A DNA stretch of 64,000 nt from Priapulus caudatus (taxonomy: Eukaryota > Priapulida > Priapulimorpha > Priapulimorphida > Priapulidae): assembly GCF_000485595.1 (NCBI RefSeq), contig NW_014577196.1, positions 333,019-397,018 of the forward strand, in the 5' to 3' direction. Positions within the stretch are counted from its first letter, which is position 1. Each line of letters starts with the position of its first letter. The notes beneath the pieces are model-generated. The model was given only the letters and a program-made list of their open reading frames with translations, had not been told where the DNA came from and did not search any database. A program made the translations under genes and the position numbers. Of this stretch, positions 51,053 through 62,652 are shown piece after piece.

Positions 51053-52036
51053 GTTCATTTAATACGCTTTCGGAGAACGTGCTGTCAGTAGTTAACGTAA
51101 TCAACGTTTATTAAAATGTGAAACGTAATAGCTTAGCCAATGGGATTACAATATTCATGCAATAACAAGTGTAGTTGCCGTTTCGTCTTGCGCCATATAA
51201 GCGGCTGTAATCATAGCGGCATTTGTCTCTAACGGTGGTCTGCACTAGAGACGTGGAGAGTGCGTCATTAAAAGGAACTGCTTGCGGACTGCCGTTCGGT
51301 ACAGCAACGCATGAAGCGACCCGCGTAGTGGAAAGACAGAACAGAAATTGCAATCACGTTCGCGATCGCATAATTGTGTTCAATTTTGCTCATGTCCCAC
51401 TTTCCATTGAGTAACAAGCGTCGCCAACAAAACCCGGCTCGCTGCCGCCATCATAAATATTTCGAATTTTATTGCTCGCTGCGGCAAGATGACCTAACGA
51501 GATGATGAAACAGGATAATGTGGGCTGTCGTGCCTCAGTTTCCGCGCCGTCACGAGGCACCTTTGCACAATCAGCGAATAATGACGGTGTCTCTTTCATT
51601 TTACCGCAGATGCACAGAACTGGTGATATTTTTTACAAATCAGACGTGATCATAAACTGACATATTGTTTCCACGATGCTAATTTGGTGGCCTCCATAAA
51701 GAAAAGGTCACGGACGGCGATCGTCATTAGCATAGAAAATGTCACTTCTTGTACTCCAGCTATTAATTTGCCTCCTTTTGTCATCTTCGGGATTCGGGTT
51801 GTGGGAAAATTAGGGGGATGCGTGTTTAGAAATACGAAGATGGCTTTATACATTTAAACGCGTTATATGTTATCTGTGGTACTTCAAAAAACATGTTAAA
51901 TTGATTCGTTGCTAACAAGACCTTAGGTTCTGACCTTGAATATTTCGACTAAACATGAATACCATCAAGCTTTTTCTTACAGAGCGAAGTAATAAATAAA
52001 TACCGCACATCAGTTTATGAAATTGGCAAATTTATC

Positions 52037-52077
<41 letters not shown>

Positions 52078-53430
52078 GTATAATAATATATAAGATAAAT
52101 TAAAAATAGAAAATAGGTGTCAAAATTTTATTTCGCAGAGCTTCGAGAAACATATAGTCTCTTCGTCAGGCGAAAACAACTGAACGCCTGACGAAGAGAC
52201 ATATGTTCTCGATAGCTCGCGTATAAAATTCTGACACATAAATTATCTTTAATTTGAAATTTAATGAATCTCTTGCATGGGTGTCCGTGTGTTTTACTTA
52301 TTATATATATATACACAATTATTTAGGTCTATTTGTTAGATTAGACAGAATGAGTCACTTAAATAACAATTAATTATGTTGTGAAAGGTTGGGGGCCAAT
52401 GTTGCTTGTATCATTGCTAATGTTGCAAATTGTTTCGCTCAGCAAATCACCATGATTCATCAAACCAACAAATGCTTGCTTATGATATAAGATATCATAT
52501 CCATTTATATAATTCATAATTACCTCTTATTAGGACCCTAGGGCATTATTAGCACTTGTAATTATTAAATGTTTAGACTGAACTGGTGGCAAATTGGTAA
52601 GTGTTATAATTATACATAGTGGCAGCCACATTCTAGTATGTCATGGTTCGATCTGTAAATAAAATATCTCCGTACGTAGTGAATTATAATGTTTCGTATT
52701 CTTGTGGGTAGCAAGAACTGTAAGTTTTCCAATTTGATATCCCGTACTGAAGTCCGCAATTCAATCTGAAGAGCTTTGATAAATTGTATGGTACAGTACT
52801 CGGATCTAGTCATGGTCATGCATGTCCAATCGGCGAACTGTGTACAACTACAACTCGACTGTACACATTGTGTAACACAAGTCACAATGGTGCGTGCAAT
52901 AAATACACTACACATACATACATGTATACGTAAACATATGGGCCCTAGTCTAGAAGACATGTCCCACAATACTTCATGTCTATAATACAATACACAATGG
53001 CATGGGTCATGTCTTCTAGACAAGTTCCAACATATGTATGGCAGGGCTGTATAGTGGCGCTCATAGGGTCTATTACTATTAGATACAATAATGTAAACCC
53101 AAACCCAAGAGGATAGGGTTACAAAGCCTCCTATCCTTTTGTGCGGAGGAATGCCGAGTGAATCACTCGGGCCGCGGTTTGCTGGTGCGTTTTCAGAGGA
53201 CTAGAACTTCCAAACTGGGTTTATTCATTAACACGAACCTTTCTCCGCCTATCTGGGAACTTACTATGTATCGCAATACTCTGTATAAACTAATATAACC
53301 TGTTACAAAAATTGGCAGTGACGAGCGCGGCGATATACTGAGCGCCATTTCTGTGACCTGTGACGACGCAGTTCCCAATGCGCATAGCGATCGCAACGCA
53401 GCGCTCCGATTCCGTGCGGTGAATCCGCTC
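51053..53430 (-). repeat. Inverted copy of block B, part 4 (tandem repeat of part 3's end)
   Basis: Repeats 48860-50900 in the same direction and continues to the block B boundary, as the reverse complement of 29270-31790. Landmarks include GGAGAACGTGCTGTCAGTAG at both starts and the palindrome at 52118-52236. Confidence 0.9.
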
Positions 53431-53720
53431 TTCAAAGCGAAAGTACGTCACAGGTCAACAGAAATGGCGCTCAGTATATTCGCCGCTCGTCACTTCAAAT
53501 TTTGTAACAGGTTATATTAGTTTAATACAGAGTATTGCGCTACATTAAGTAAGTTCCCAGATAGCGGAGAAAGGTTCGTGTTGAGAATAAACCCAGTTTG
53601 GAAGTTCTAGTCTTGAAAACCACCAGCAAACCGGCCCGAGTGATTCACTCGGGCATTCCTCCGCACAAAAGGATAGGAGGCTTTGTAACCCTATCTCTTG
53701 GTTGGTTACTTATTGTATCT
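53431..53720 (+). repeat. Fold-back return copy of block B start
   Basis: The sequence turns round near 53430 and reads plus-strand block B again (about 29350-29670), giving a short palindrome at 53160-53720. GTCACAGGTCAACAGAAATG and its complement mark the two sides. Confidence 0.82.
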
Positions 53721-54003
53721 AAGGGTCTATGTCCCCAGGGTACTGCCGGAACGTACCCTGGGTACGGTCTGGTATACCGGGAACGTACCTGGTCCGCCTA
53801 TTTGATATGGTTAGGGTTAGGATTAGGGTTAGGTTGGGGTTAGGGTTAGAGTTCGGCTTAGGGATAGGCGTAGGCGATGTTCCTAGAATCGTTAGTGAGT
53901 AGGCGAGGTACGGTTCGGCATATTAGATAGTACCAGGGTACGTTCGGTATACCGGACCGTACCCAGGGTACGTTCCGGCAGTACCCTGGAGACATAGACC
54001 CTT
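53721..54003. mobile_element. Palindromic MITE with TTAGGG-rich core
   Basis: Terminal inverted repeats of about 70 bp start AAGGGTCTATGTCCCCAGGG and contain TACTGCCGGAACGTACCCTG and GGTATACCGG. The centre (about 53811-53850) is a run of GGTTAGGG-type units. A left-arm copy lies at 50901-51050 and a right-arm copy at 56501-56590. No coding frame. Confidence 0.78.
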
Positions 54004-54008
54004 AGCTG

Positions 54009-54238
54009 TAGTGGCCTCCCAAAATGTGCGGCCCAAGGATAGAAGAACATGGGTCCCAATAAAACCAATGTGCCTAACCCTAACCCTAATTCTAACCCTT
54101 AACCCTAACCATAATCCTAACCCTAACCTAACCCTAACATAACCCTAATCTATTATATGATATAATATATATTTATATTGATGTAAATGACATTGGTTTT
54201 ATTGGGACCATGTTCTCTATCTTCGAACAAATGTGCTA
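54009..54238. mobile_element. Second palindromic MITE, CCCTAA-rich core
   Basis: Inverted arms include GAACATGGGTCCCAATAAAA on the left and its complement ending TTGGGACCATGTTC on the right. The centre (about 54072-54150) is made of CCCTAA units with errors. A noisier copy lies at about 56600-56810. Confidence 0.75.
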
Positions 54239-54944
54239 CTGCAGAAAATGTAGGATCACAGCGTTAAAACGTGTATTGCGAGAATTTTGCCTCAGAAAAA
54301 ACTAAATATAGCTGAATATAGTCTCACCTGACAGCGAAATATCACTGATTACACCAACATTCAAAACACCAAGATTTTATGCAGTTATAGCACAGAAAAT
54401 TGATTGGACCACATCATCACAGCAATAAATTTGTGCGTGTCCCGACTCTCAAAATCACAAATGGCGTCTTTGAACAAATGCACATAATTAAAACAAGGGC
54501 GTGCAATTCTGTTTGGTAAATATTAATTGAGTTTTTATGTCATAATTCAGAGCACTTCTGTGCATTGTCATTCCCGTGTTACTATCTGACTGGGAAATCC
54601 ACAAGCTTCTCTTATAACAGACTTTACGTGGCATTAGGCGTAACAAAAAAAATTGTTTGTTTCCGCGTTACCGGACCGACCCTACCAATAGTTGCCGACC
54701 CTAAACATTTTTGACCACTTTTTAAAAATGAAAATCAACAAATGCATTGATTGGACCTTTAACATAAATTTAAGATGTAGCGCAATGTTTACAAACGGAA
54801 TCACTAGCGAGTAGGCCCTCTAGCGGCGTTAAACTTAAGACAAAATAAGTCCTAAAATTTTTCAGCAAATAAATTTTTTACCGGCCTGCCTACCCTAGTT
54901 TGAAAAATCATGTAACCGGAAACAAACATTTTTTTTTGTTACGC
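54239..54944. other. Non-coding AT-rich DNA
   Basis: No supported gene. Much of it is repeated, with errors, at 56815-57030 and 58430-58640. Confidence 0.5.
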
Positions 54945-55750
54945 CTTAGTACTACACTGCTGTTACGCTAGTATGAACGTCTGTGTTTACACTCAGACCT
55001 GATTCTAGGTGCGACGGTATGCATTACTACACCTGATAGATGTCTCGCCGCTACCGCGATAAAATCCGAGAGATGCCAACGGTAACAGAAAACAGAACGC
55101 AAAATTGTAATCGTGCATGATTTCATTGGATTGGTAAATACGAAGGTTCTAAGACATGTTATCATCACTCTAGACAATTTCTGTTACTCAAAGAATAACG
55201 GTAGTATCATGAAAATGAGGGAAAAACACTGGAAAATTCTCGCAATACACGCTTTAATAGCATAAGTGGCAGTTATGGTGTGTGCCAGCACGCGGTGAAA
55301 CGCATTTCCTGCATTTTCAGGCTATGTTTAAAGCAAACCAATTCTGATCATTTTAAAACAGTAAAAGGTCAATTTGTAAATTTCAAAAAGAATGTAGCTA
55401 AAGCTGATGTTTTGACTAAAGTATCTAAAATATATATTATGATTGAGTATGATAACGAAAAAAACATTGTTACAAAATTGTAATTGTATATACCGTATAT
55501 ACTCGCGTAATAACCGCAAATTTGGATTAGATTTCAACCCTGTATTTGCTCTGTGCAGTTTATAAGTGCACCATACCGTGAGGGGAAATATACTAGGCGC
55601 AATACTTGTTACCCGGTTCAAATTGAGGTGCGCTTATAGGCGCCGCCGGTTATTACGCGATCATATACGGTACTATCAGTATCAGTACATAATTATGAAA
55701 AATAAGCCTATTTTCAATCTGAATTTATAATTTCACTATGTACATCTGTA
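54945..55750 (+). repeat. Triplicated segment, copy 1
   Basis: About 800 bp also present at 58630-59440 and 63035-63865. It contains the short exon-like sequence described at 63093-63166, here carrying indels that break the frame, and a TA-flanked MITE at 55493-55670. Confidence 0.88.
55493..55670. mobile_element. TA-flanked MITE, copy 1
   Basis: 178 bp with inverted ends CCGTATATACTCGCGTAATA and the complement of ATTACGCGATCATATACGG, flanked by TA on both sides. This fits a Tc1/mariner-type non-autonomous element. Its sister copies at 59144-59323 and 63581-63761 lie inside the larger triplicated segment, so they represent one insertion. Confidence 0.8.
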
Positions 55751-56032
55751 TGTTTTGAAGTTTGAATTGAATTACAAACACCTTATATAGGCACACTGTC
55801 ATATTAAATACACATTCCAAATCTTAGAGCACTGATATAACACCTCTAATTGATCAGTATTATAATAGTAATACCAGACAGTCCGTTCAGATAACAGTCA
55901 ACTCCTTGGTTCCCTGCACAATTTCTTTTTGTCAAAATAGTGCCACGGCAGTGGCGTGCTGCCGTGGCAGCAACTATGGCCCTGTGTATGGGATATATTG
56001 ATGGGGGAATCTACTACTTTTAGATATGGGAT
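55751..56032. other. Non-coding DNA
   Basis: Nothing recognisable except GTGCCACGGCA and TGCCGTGGCA as a short inverted pair at about 55941-55969. Confidence 0.4.
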
Positions 56033-56386
56033 CAGGGGTAGAAATTAACTTTTGAACACGTGAGTCCAGCGGACTCCCTACACTCAAAAAGAGGGAGTCG
56101 GCAGCAAAATGAGGGAGTCGGCAGTCTGAGGTTCAAAATTAAAGATATTAACAATAACGCATGTGCTTAAAATTTTTAAGATTCATGCGGTTGCACGTCT
56201 GCCAAATTTTCTTTGGGCATTAGCTGAAAAAATACGGTAATTCGCCGAGGCCATGCTCTGGAACGAACTAGTTAGTATGGCAGAATTTTCAGGGAGTCGC
56301 ACGGACTCCTGCATATGTCAAATCAGGTAGTCCGACAGTAAATCAGGGAGTATTTGACTCCGGACTCCAGTTAATTTCGCACCCTG
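56033..56386 (-). mobile_element. CAGGG...CCCTG element, copy 3
   Basis: A reverse-oriented 354-bp copy of the family at 11694 and 17146, flanked by TGGGAT on both sides. It retains the AGGGAGTC (complement GACTCCCT) interior motifs and is the longest of the three copies. Confidence 0.84.
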
Positions 56387-56413
56387 TGGGATTTTACAAA
56401 ATTCAATGGCATT

Positions 56414-56490
56414 ATATTAGTTCTGGTGTGTTGTGTACAGACGATTGCATAAGGTGCGTGTAGGCATGTGTGTACGACAGGAAATGTATT
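56414..56490 (+). repeat. 77-bp exact direct repeat, left copy
   Basis: Identical over 77 bases to 61366-61442. It ends exactly at the 10-N gap, so it marks a gap-edge overlap rather than a biological repeat. Confidence 0.93.
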
Positions 56491-56500
56491 NNNNNNNNNN
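56491..56500. other. Assembly gap, 10 N
   Basis: Ten Ns directly after the left 77-bp repeat. Confidence 0.98.
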
Positions 56501-57032
56501 AGGATATTGTGGTACCAGGGATACGTTCGGTATACCGTAGAGGTACCAGGTAGCGTTCCGCAGCGTACACCAGGGGGACTAGACCCTCTTAGTTGTTAGT
56601 TGGCCTCCAAATGGTGCGGCCCGAAGGATAGAGACAGTGGTCCAATAAACCACATTTGCCTACTAACCTAATTCTCTAACCTGTTACCCTACCTATCCTG
56701 TTACCCTAACCATAACATAAACTACTATTGATTGTAATTATGTCTTTATGTATTGATGTAATGGACATTGGTTTTATTGGGACCATGTTTTTTCTTGAAC
56801 CAAAGTGTTACTGCGAAAATGAGGGATCACAGCGGTTAAAAAGGGTATTTGCCGGGAATTTTGCTCAGAATAAACTAATATAGCTCTGATATAGTTTCCC
56901 TGACAGGCGAAAATTCACTGATTACACCAACATTCAAAACCCAAGTTTTATGCAGTTATAAGCATAGGAGATTGATTTGACCAATTACCAGACAATAATT
57001 TGTGCGTGTCAGGCGGGGAAAAAAACGGGGGC

Positions 57033-58425
57033 GGGGTGCGATATTTCGCCCGAAATGCAAAAAGAGCCCCGAAATCGATTCTGGGGGCGATCCCAAGCAA
57101 AGTCGCTGGAATCGATGTCCAGGTCAATGGTCTCCGCGCCTGCGATCTCGCTCGGCCTCTGCCGCTAGCGGCAGCGGTTCACGGCCGGCGGTAGATGTTC
57201 TGGTAAGTGTGGCTGTCAAGTGTTTGATCATTAGTCATGCATGTGTGTATTTGATTCAATCTGAAGCGCGTCGCGGTCCGCCGGCGTTAATTACTATAGT
57301 GTGTGCCTCGTGAGCTGTGTCTTGCGTGTCTGCTGCGGCGTGCGTGCGATGCGTGTGTGCTGCTAGGCTGTGCTTAGCGTGTGTGCACTGTCGCGCGTGC
57401 GTGCCTCGCGCGTGCGTGCTGCGCGCGTGCGTGCTGCGCGCGTGCGTGCTGTGCGGGGCGGTCTAGTGTGTGCGGTTGTGGCCTGCGGGCGTGCTGCTGT
57501 GATATTGCCTGCGCTGCGATGCTGTGCGTGCCTTGAGCGCTGTGCGTGCCTGCATGCGTGCCGTGGCGTCTGTGTGTCGGTGGTGTGCCTGCCGGGTCGT
57601 GCACGTGCCGTTAGAGACCAACGACAGTATGGGATGGTGTAGACGGGTAATCATGGAAAAATCCTATTGAAATTCACACGTATATTTTTCCCTGGCGAGC
57701 ACACTGTGTTGTCTTCCCGATTGTGCTTTTGTTTGTCAATTCGCGAAGGTTTTTGCTGCCGCTCTTCATGGTCCGCATGACACCTCTATAATCTTTGTAG
57801 TTTGATTAGTTACACGCTGAACATCGTGCCCCCCCCTATTCAATCAATGCCGCCCTGCCGCAGGCACGATACGCAGCGTCGATGTGCACAGCCATTCCAC
57901 GTTGCTCGCGGACCGCTTTCTTCAAACCCTGGCTTCAGGGCCCTTACTGGGGCCTTTGAACCAGCGGCAAAGAAATTCGGTTAAACATCGATCCTTAGCT
58001 CGTAGGGGATTTACTATTTGGGTAGCTGTAATAGTTTCTGTGTTTGTGACCTGTTGATGTATTACTTTCATTTGGTGGTTGTGATGTGTAGTTTGTTATC
58101 AGTTTTCTTTAGTCTGTCAGTGGTGAGATAACTTGTGATATTTGACTGTTGTGGTCTGTTGTGTGTCTGTGTGTTGTGTGTGTGTGCGTGAATGCGTGCG
58201 TGCGTGTGCTGGGGGTGCGGGTGCGGGCTTGAGTGGTGATGTGGTTGTGTGGCGGCGCCCCGCGATGTGTGTATTAGCTCTGGTGTGTGTATCATTTGAG
58301 GAAAACAGCTTCTGGAAAAAGTTCGGCCTGGAAAGTGGAGGTTAGCAAAAGAGCCTGGAAATGAAAAGTAGCCTGAATTTTGGGGGGGTTTGCAAAAAGA
58401 GCCCGAAAGAAAAAAAATTATTTTT
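57033..58425 (+). other. GC/GT-rich insert absent from the sister copy
   Basis: Between ATTTGTGCGTGTC and TCTGCCCGATTCAAATCAC this copy holds about 1.4 kb missing at the equivalent point near 54440. It includes GC-rich sequence with CTGCCGCTAGCGGCAG at about 57158, interrupted GCGTGC repeats (57300-57610) and GT repeats (58150-58215). AAAAAGAGCCC recurs near both ends. GTTCTGGTAAGTGTG near 57197 resembles a splice donor, but no matching exon could be defined. Confidence 0.5.
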
Positions 58426-58629
58426 TCATTGTGCGTCTGCCCGATTCAAATCACAAATGGCGTCTTTGAACTATGCATAATTAACCAAGAAGGGCGTGCA
58501 ATTTGTTGGTAAATTTATTGAGATAATTTATCGTCAAATAATTCAGAGCACTTTCTGTCATTGTCATTCCGTGTTACTATCTGACTTGGATTCCAAGGCT
58601 TCTCTTTATTAACAGCTTTAGTGGAGGGG

Positions 58630-59440
58630 TTAGTATACACTGCTGTTACGCTAGTATGAACGTCGTTGTGTGTTCACTCTGACCTGGGTTTAGGTGCGAC
58701 GGTATTGCATTATTTACACTGATAGATGTCTCGCGCTACGGCGAGGAAAATCCGAGGGATGGCAAGGGTAACAGGAAACAGAACGCAAATTGTAATCGTG
58801 CTGATATTCATTTGCATGAGTGCATGATCACTGGAATTTCTCGCATACTCGCTGTTAATAGCATATAGTGGCAGTTTATGGTGTGTCCAGCAACACGGTG
58901 AACGCGGCTCGTTGGAAGCCATGCGGCCCGGCCCTCCCCCAATTTTTTTTTGAAACTTAGAGCCTGGAAATGGCATTTCCTGCATTTTCAGGCCAATTCT
59001 GTGGCTCATTTTAACAGTTAAAAGCCCGTCAATTTTGTAATTTCAAAGAGGAATGGTAGCTAAATGATGTTTTTGATCTAAAGTATCTAATATATATTAT
59101 GATGAGTATGATAACTTATAAACTTGTTTACAAAATTGTTATACCGTATTACTCGCGTAATACACACGCATTTTGGCTTTCGGGATTTAACCTGTATTTG
59201 CTCTGGCGGTTATAAGTGCGCTCATACGTGAGGGGAAATTACTAGGCTAATACTTAGTTACCCGGTTCAATATGGAAGGTGCGGCATTATAGCGCCCCGC
59301 GGTTATTACGCGATCATATACGGTACTATCCAGTATCAGTACATAATTATTGAAAAGATAAGCCTAGTTTCATCTGATTATAATTTCACGCTATTACATT
59401 TCTGTATTTTTGAAGTTTGAAATTGATTCAAATTACCTTT
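58630..59440 (+). repeat. Triplicated segment, copy 2 (error-rich)
   Basis: Homologous to 54945-55750 with many indels, plus an extra stretch of about 65 bp near 58905-58975. Contains the TA-flanked MITE at 59144-59323. Confidence 0.85.
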
Positions 59441-61365
59441 ATATTAGTAGACATGCTAATGAGCACAGTTAGGGGGGTTGACTTCAAATCATTGCTTTAC
59501 AATAGTTTCCTATGGCATAATCGTTCTTAGTGGCACAGGAACAAATTATCCAAGACACAACGTTCTATCTCAAAATCAAGGATGGCCGCCGGTGGCACTT
59601 TTGGAAAACTTGTCGACTCACAATCTCTGAACTCTTGGTATAGAACTATTGTGACACATGTTTTTGAGCTTAATTTTGAGGCACGTGATTCATTTTTTGG
59701 CTTAATTTTGCTTTGGAATACATTTAGAGGTAAGTTCAAATAATACACAAAGTTCGGCAATTCGATGAATTTATGGCAAAAAATTTACCTGGGACATTTT
59801 GATACTAGAGAAAGGAACGTGATTAGGCTCCTTTTTAAACAATGACGTAACATATGCCATTGTATAAGCAAGTAGACATGCGTCTTAGATCATGTATCTA
59901 GACAATGATGTTCGATCAATCACTCGGAACTCTCCTTGATAGGTGAAGTAGTTAGGTTTATAACACACCTAACCTACTACCACTACACGCATCCAGCTAC
60001 TGCAAACATGTCAAATTTCTGTTGTTGTCTTTAGCTTAGTCAATAATGAACACTAAAAGCTATTGTGAAAATGTACTGGAGTATATGCGCTTCATATGCC
60101 ATCAGGTGTAGGTACATAAGCCAACTATGAATCCTCAGTCATCAGTGAAATGCGAAATAATCTGGAAAGGCTTTTAGCTTGCTTACAAGAAGTTGTGGAC
60201 AAACATGGAGGCTTTCATGGATTAGGTGATTTTGCCTGACTTTGGTGTTGTAGATAGCATGTGGTGGTGGTGGTCCGTGATGGTGGTGGTGGTGGTGGTG
60301 AGTGCTCAAAATTACTGAAGCTAATGATGTGTAATAAATGGTGTGGCCATAAAGTTGCAGGAATGCTGTTGCATCCAAAAGGAAGTAGGGCAAGAAGAAA
60401 CTTAGACAAGAGTTCAGTCGCCCTGTAAAAAATCGCTGCATGACAGTGGTGCCTGTCATCACAAAGGCTTTCCTCAGCTCTTATTATCTTTTTAGTAAAC
60501 CAGTTGACACTCCTATGTCTTTCTGTGATGAAATGGGCCAGGAAGATATGATGGAAGGCTGACTTTGGCTTGGACAAGAGAGTCAATGATTGTGATAGAC
60601 TGTTAGGTGCAAAGTGCCTGTTGGCAAAAACTTTTCCACTTGGCGTGCTTTGATCGCCATTATGCTGTCTACCTTGGGCATGCCTGACCGGCTATACAGA
60701 AAAGTGGGACGTCGGTTGTGACTATGACTGGCAGTGATAAAAACTCAAGTGATTGCGAGCACATGTTCTCAATGGTGGAGTTGATTCATGGGTTTGAGAT
60801 AATCGTACGTGCAGGCACTCAACTAGCAATTGGCTGACTACAGGCCCTCTAGTGACAGTGCTTGCTGTTTCTCGTTTTTTTCGCAATAAATAGACACATA
60901 CACGCTTAGAGAGAGATTGAACGGCTGATCCCTGATCAGCGTAACAAATGAATCGTTGTGGTCTCTTGTTTTGAAGAGGGATCTAAGCAAAAGCTGTGGT
61001 TGAAGACAGCTGATCATTCACTGAGGTTCCATCCTTCAAAGAGCCAAGATCATCCGTCGTGACTATCTCAACTATGAGGCAGGTGTGTTTCAAGGCTCCT
61101 TTCCAAACGATGTGAAAGCTTGAATTCATCCCACTACATTGAGAACATTCTCAATGCTTGTCTGGATGCGACCGGGTATTGATAGCGACCTCCTGGAATC
61201 AGCAATGTCATTACGGGGAACAAGGACTTCATTGGATGCCTGTCACAGAATGTGCTTGGCCAGCAAATCTGCGGTCACTTGGCTTGTTGGTTCCTTGGAC
61301 ACAGCATACTGTGATTTTTCTGCGTGGTTGAGACGTTGAGGCCTTGAACACTTTAGCTTGGTTGA
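59441..61365. other. Unassigned DNA with scraps of coding-like sequence
   Basis: Composition is more coding-like than the flanks, and short open stretches occur on both strands, for example about 60145-60235 and 61139-61339 plus and 60215-60586 minus. Every frame is broken within about 120 codons. A (GGT)n run lies at about 60259-60301. It could be a decayed gene, a transposon remnant or unpolished long-read sequence of a real exon. I recognise no domain. Confidence 0.3.
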
Positions 61366-61442
61366 ATATTAGTTCTGGTGTGTTGTGTACAGACGATTGC
61401 ATAAGGTGCGTGTAGGCATGTGTGTACGACAGGAAATGTATT
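61366..61442 (+). repeat. 77-bp exact direct repeat, right copy
   Basis: Identical to 56414-56490. Sequence downstream of this copy is clean, so this may be the true continuation of the contig that ends at the 10-N gap. Confidence 0.93.
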
Positions 61443-61665
61443 CACCACTTTATTGAAAGTACTGCTTATAGTCTATTAATTTTCATGGTTCCCGAACTGT
61501 CCCTATAATTATGGAACCGCTGTACTGATAACAGTACTAGTAATAGATTGTTCTGATGATGATATCTAAATAAGAAAATATTTTTGGAGATGTTAATGTG
61601 TATGGAACAGCATGCTTTGTTTTATAAATATGTTTCTTTAATGTTTTGGTTGCGTACTTCAGACC

Positions 61666-61883
61666 ATGATACCAGACTCGACACAGGATGTTAGAAAGGA
61701 ACTGGCTCCAACCAGTCGGACAGCCAAGGAAAGAAACATAAGTATGGCTAAAGATATGAAAGGAAAGAAAAGGAAGTCCAAAGAGCTATTAAAGAAGAAA
61801 GGCACAAAGAGAAAGAAGGCTGAACAGACACGGGTTGGTTTCAAAATGCAATTCGTCCATCCACTGTCCCCCTCACCAGGATT
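61666..61883 (+). CDS. Possible Lys-rich exon upstream of the CAAP1-like exon
   Basis: An open frame beginning at the ATG at 61666 encodes about 72 residues with a dense Lys/Arg middle (KGKKRKSKELLKKKGTKRKK). GTACTTCAG just upstream could be an acceptor and GTATGT at 61884 is a good donor. CAAP1 proteins have a Lys/Arg-rich N-terminus, so it could belong to the same gene. The donor phase does not match the exon at 62653, so another exon or another donor would be required. It may instead be an unrelated chance frame. Confidence 0.35.
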
Positions 61884-61899
61884 GTATGTAATGTTATGA

Positions 61900-62652
61900 A
61901 TAGTATATATATAATGGTTTTACTTGGAAGCCTGCTGCAGCAAGTGCATACAAGCCATGGTAGCATTTAACAAGCTTTTACAAGATGATAAACTCATCTG
62001 TCATCAGAGTATACAGAATACTCCTGTTGCATCGTTACTTTAATTTATATGTACACATTACACAAGTGTCATTTGCAGAATATGCCATGGGAAAAAACAT
62101 TGCCAGCACATAACTGTGCCTTTTAGTCTGTGAATTTCTCATGAATTCATTTAAAAAATCATCGCAACAAATGGTCAGTGTTGCTATTAAAAAATCAGGA
62201 GAGGATATCTGCATCATTTTTAGTCAATGGGCACACCTCATTCAATTCCAAACCTACATCTAACTTCAGCTGTCCAGTACAGGTTGCCTGCCATATCCAG
62301 CACTATGTGGATCAGTAGTATCGGACCCAATTAATATTGAGAGAACTACTAGATACTCTAGACAAAATACTGGTGAAATTGTAGATGATAGCATTACACG
62401 ACATCTGATTTGCAGTGATTCTATTAAAAAACTTCATTCAAAAATCTTAAGTTAGGAAATAAATTATTGTTACATTTCCTCATCAGGTAAAATTTTCAAG
62501 TTCAGACATGTCGCAAAATATAAGATGTAGACGTATATAAACCCACGTGGTATGGCCGAGGTTAGTTCTAGGCATGGAATCGGCTGAGATGTATGGGTAG
62601 TTTTCATTTGGGAGTGGGACTCACTGGCAATCTGTAACAATCTGTTGGCTAG
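61900..62652. other. AT-rich DNA, probable intron
   Basis: No coding frame or recognised repeat between the Lys-rich frame and the CAAP1-like exon. Confidence 0.4.

Noticed and set aside
53811-54150. Chromosome end, based on TTAGGG/CCCTAA repeats
   Set aside because: The runs are short, in both orientations, and lie inside small inverted-repeat elements with sequence on both sides.
57374-57642. 76- to 90-codon frames rich in Ala/Arg/Cys/Val
   Set aside because: They translate GCGTGC-type repeats and show no coding signature beyond that.
60142-61339. Transposase or other protein gene in the 60-61.3 kb interval
   Set aside because: All frames are broken within about 120 codons on both strands and no domain motif is recognisable; kept only as unassigned coding-like DNA.
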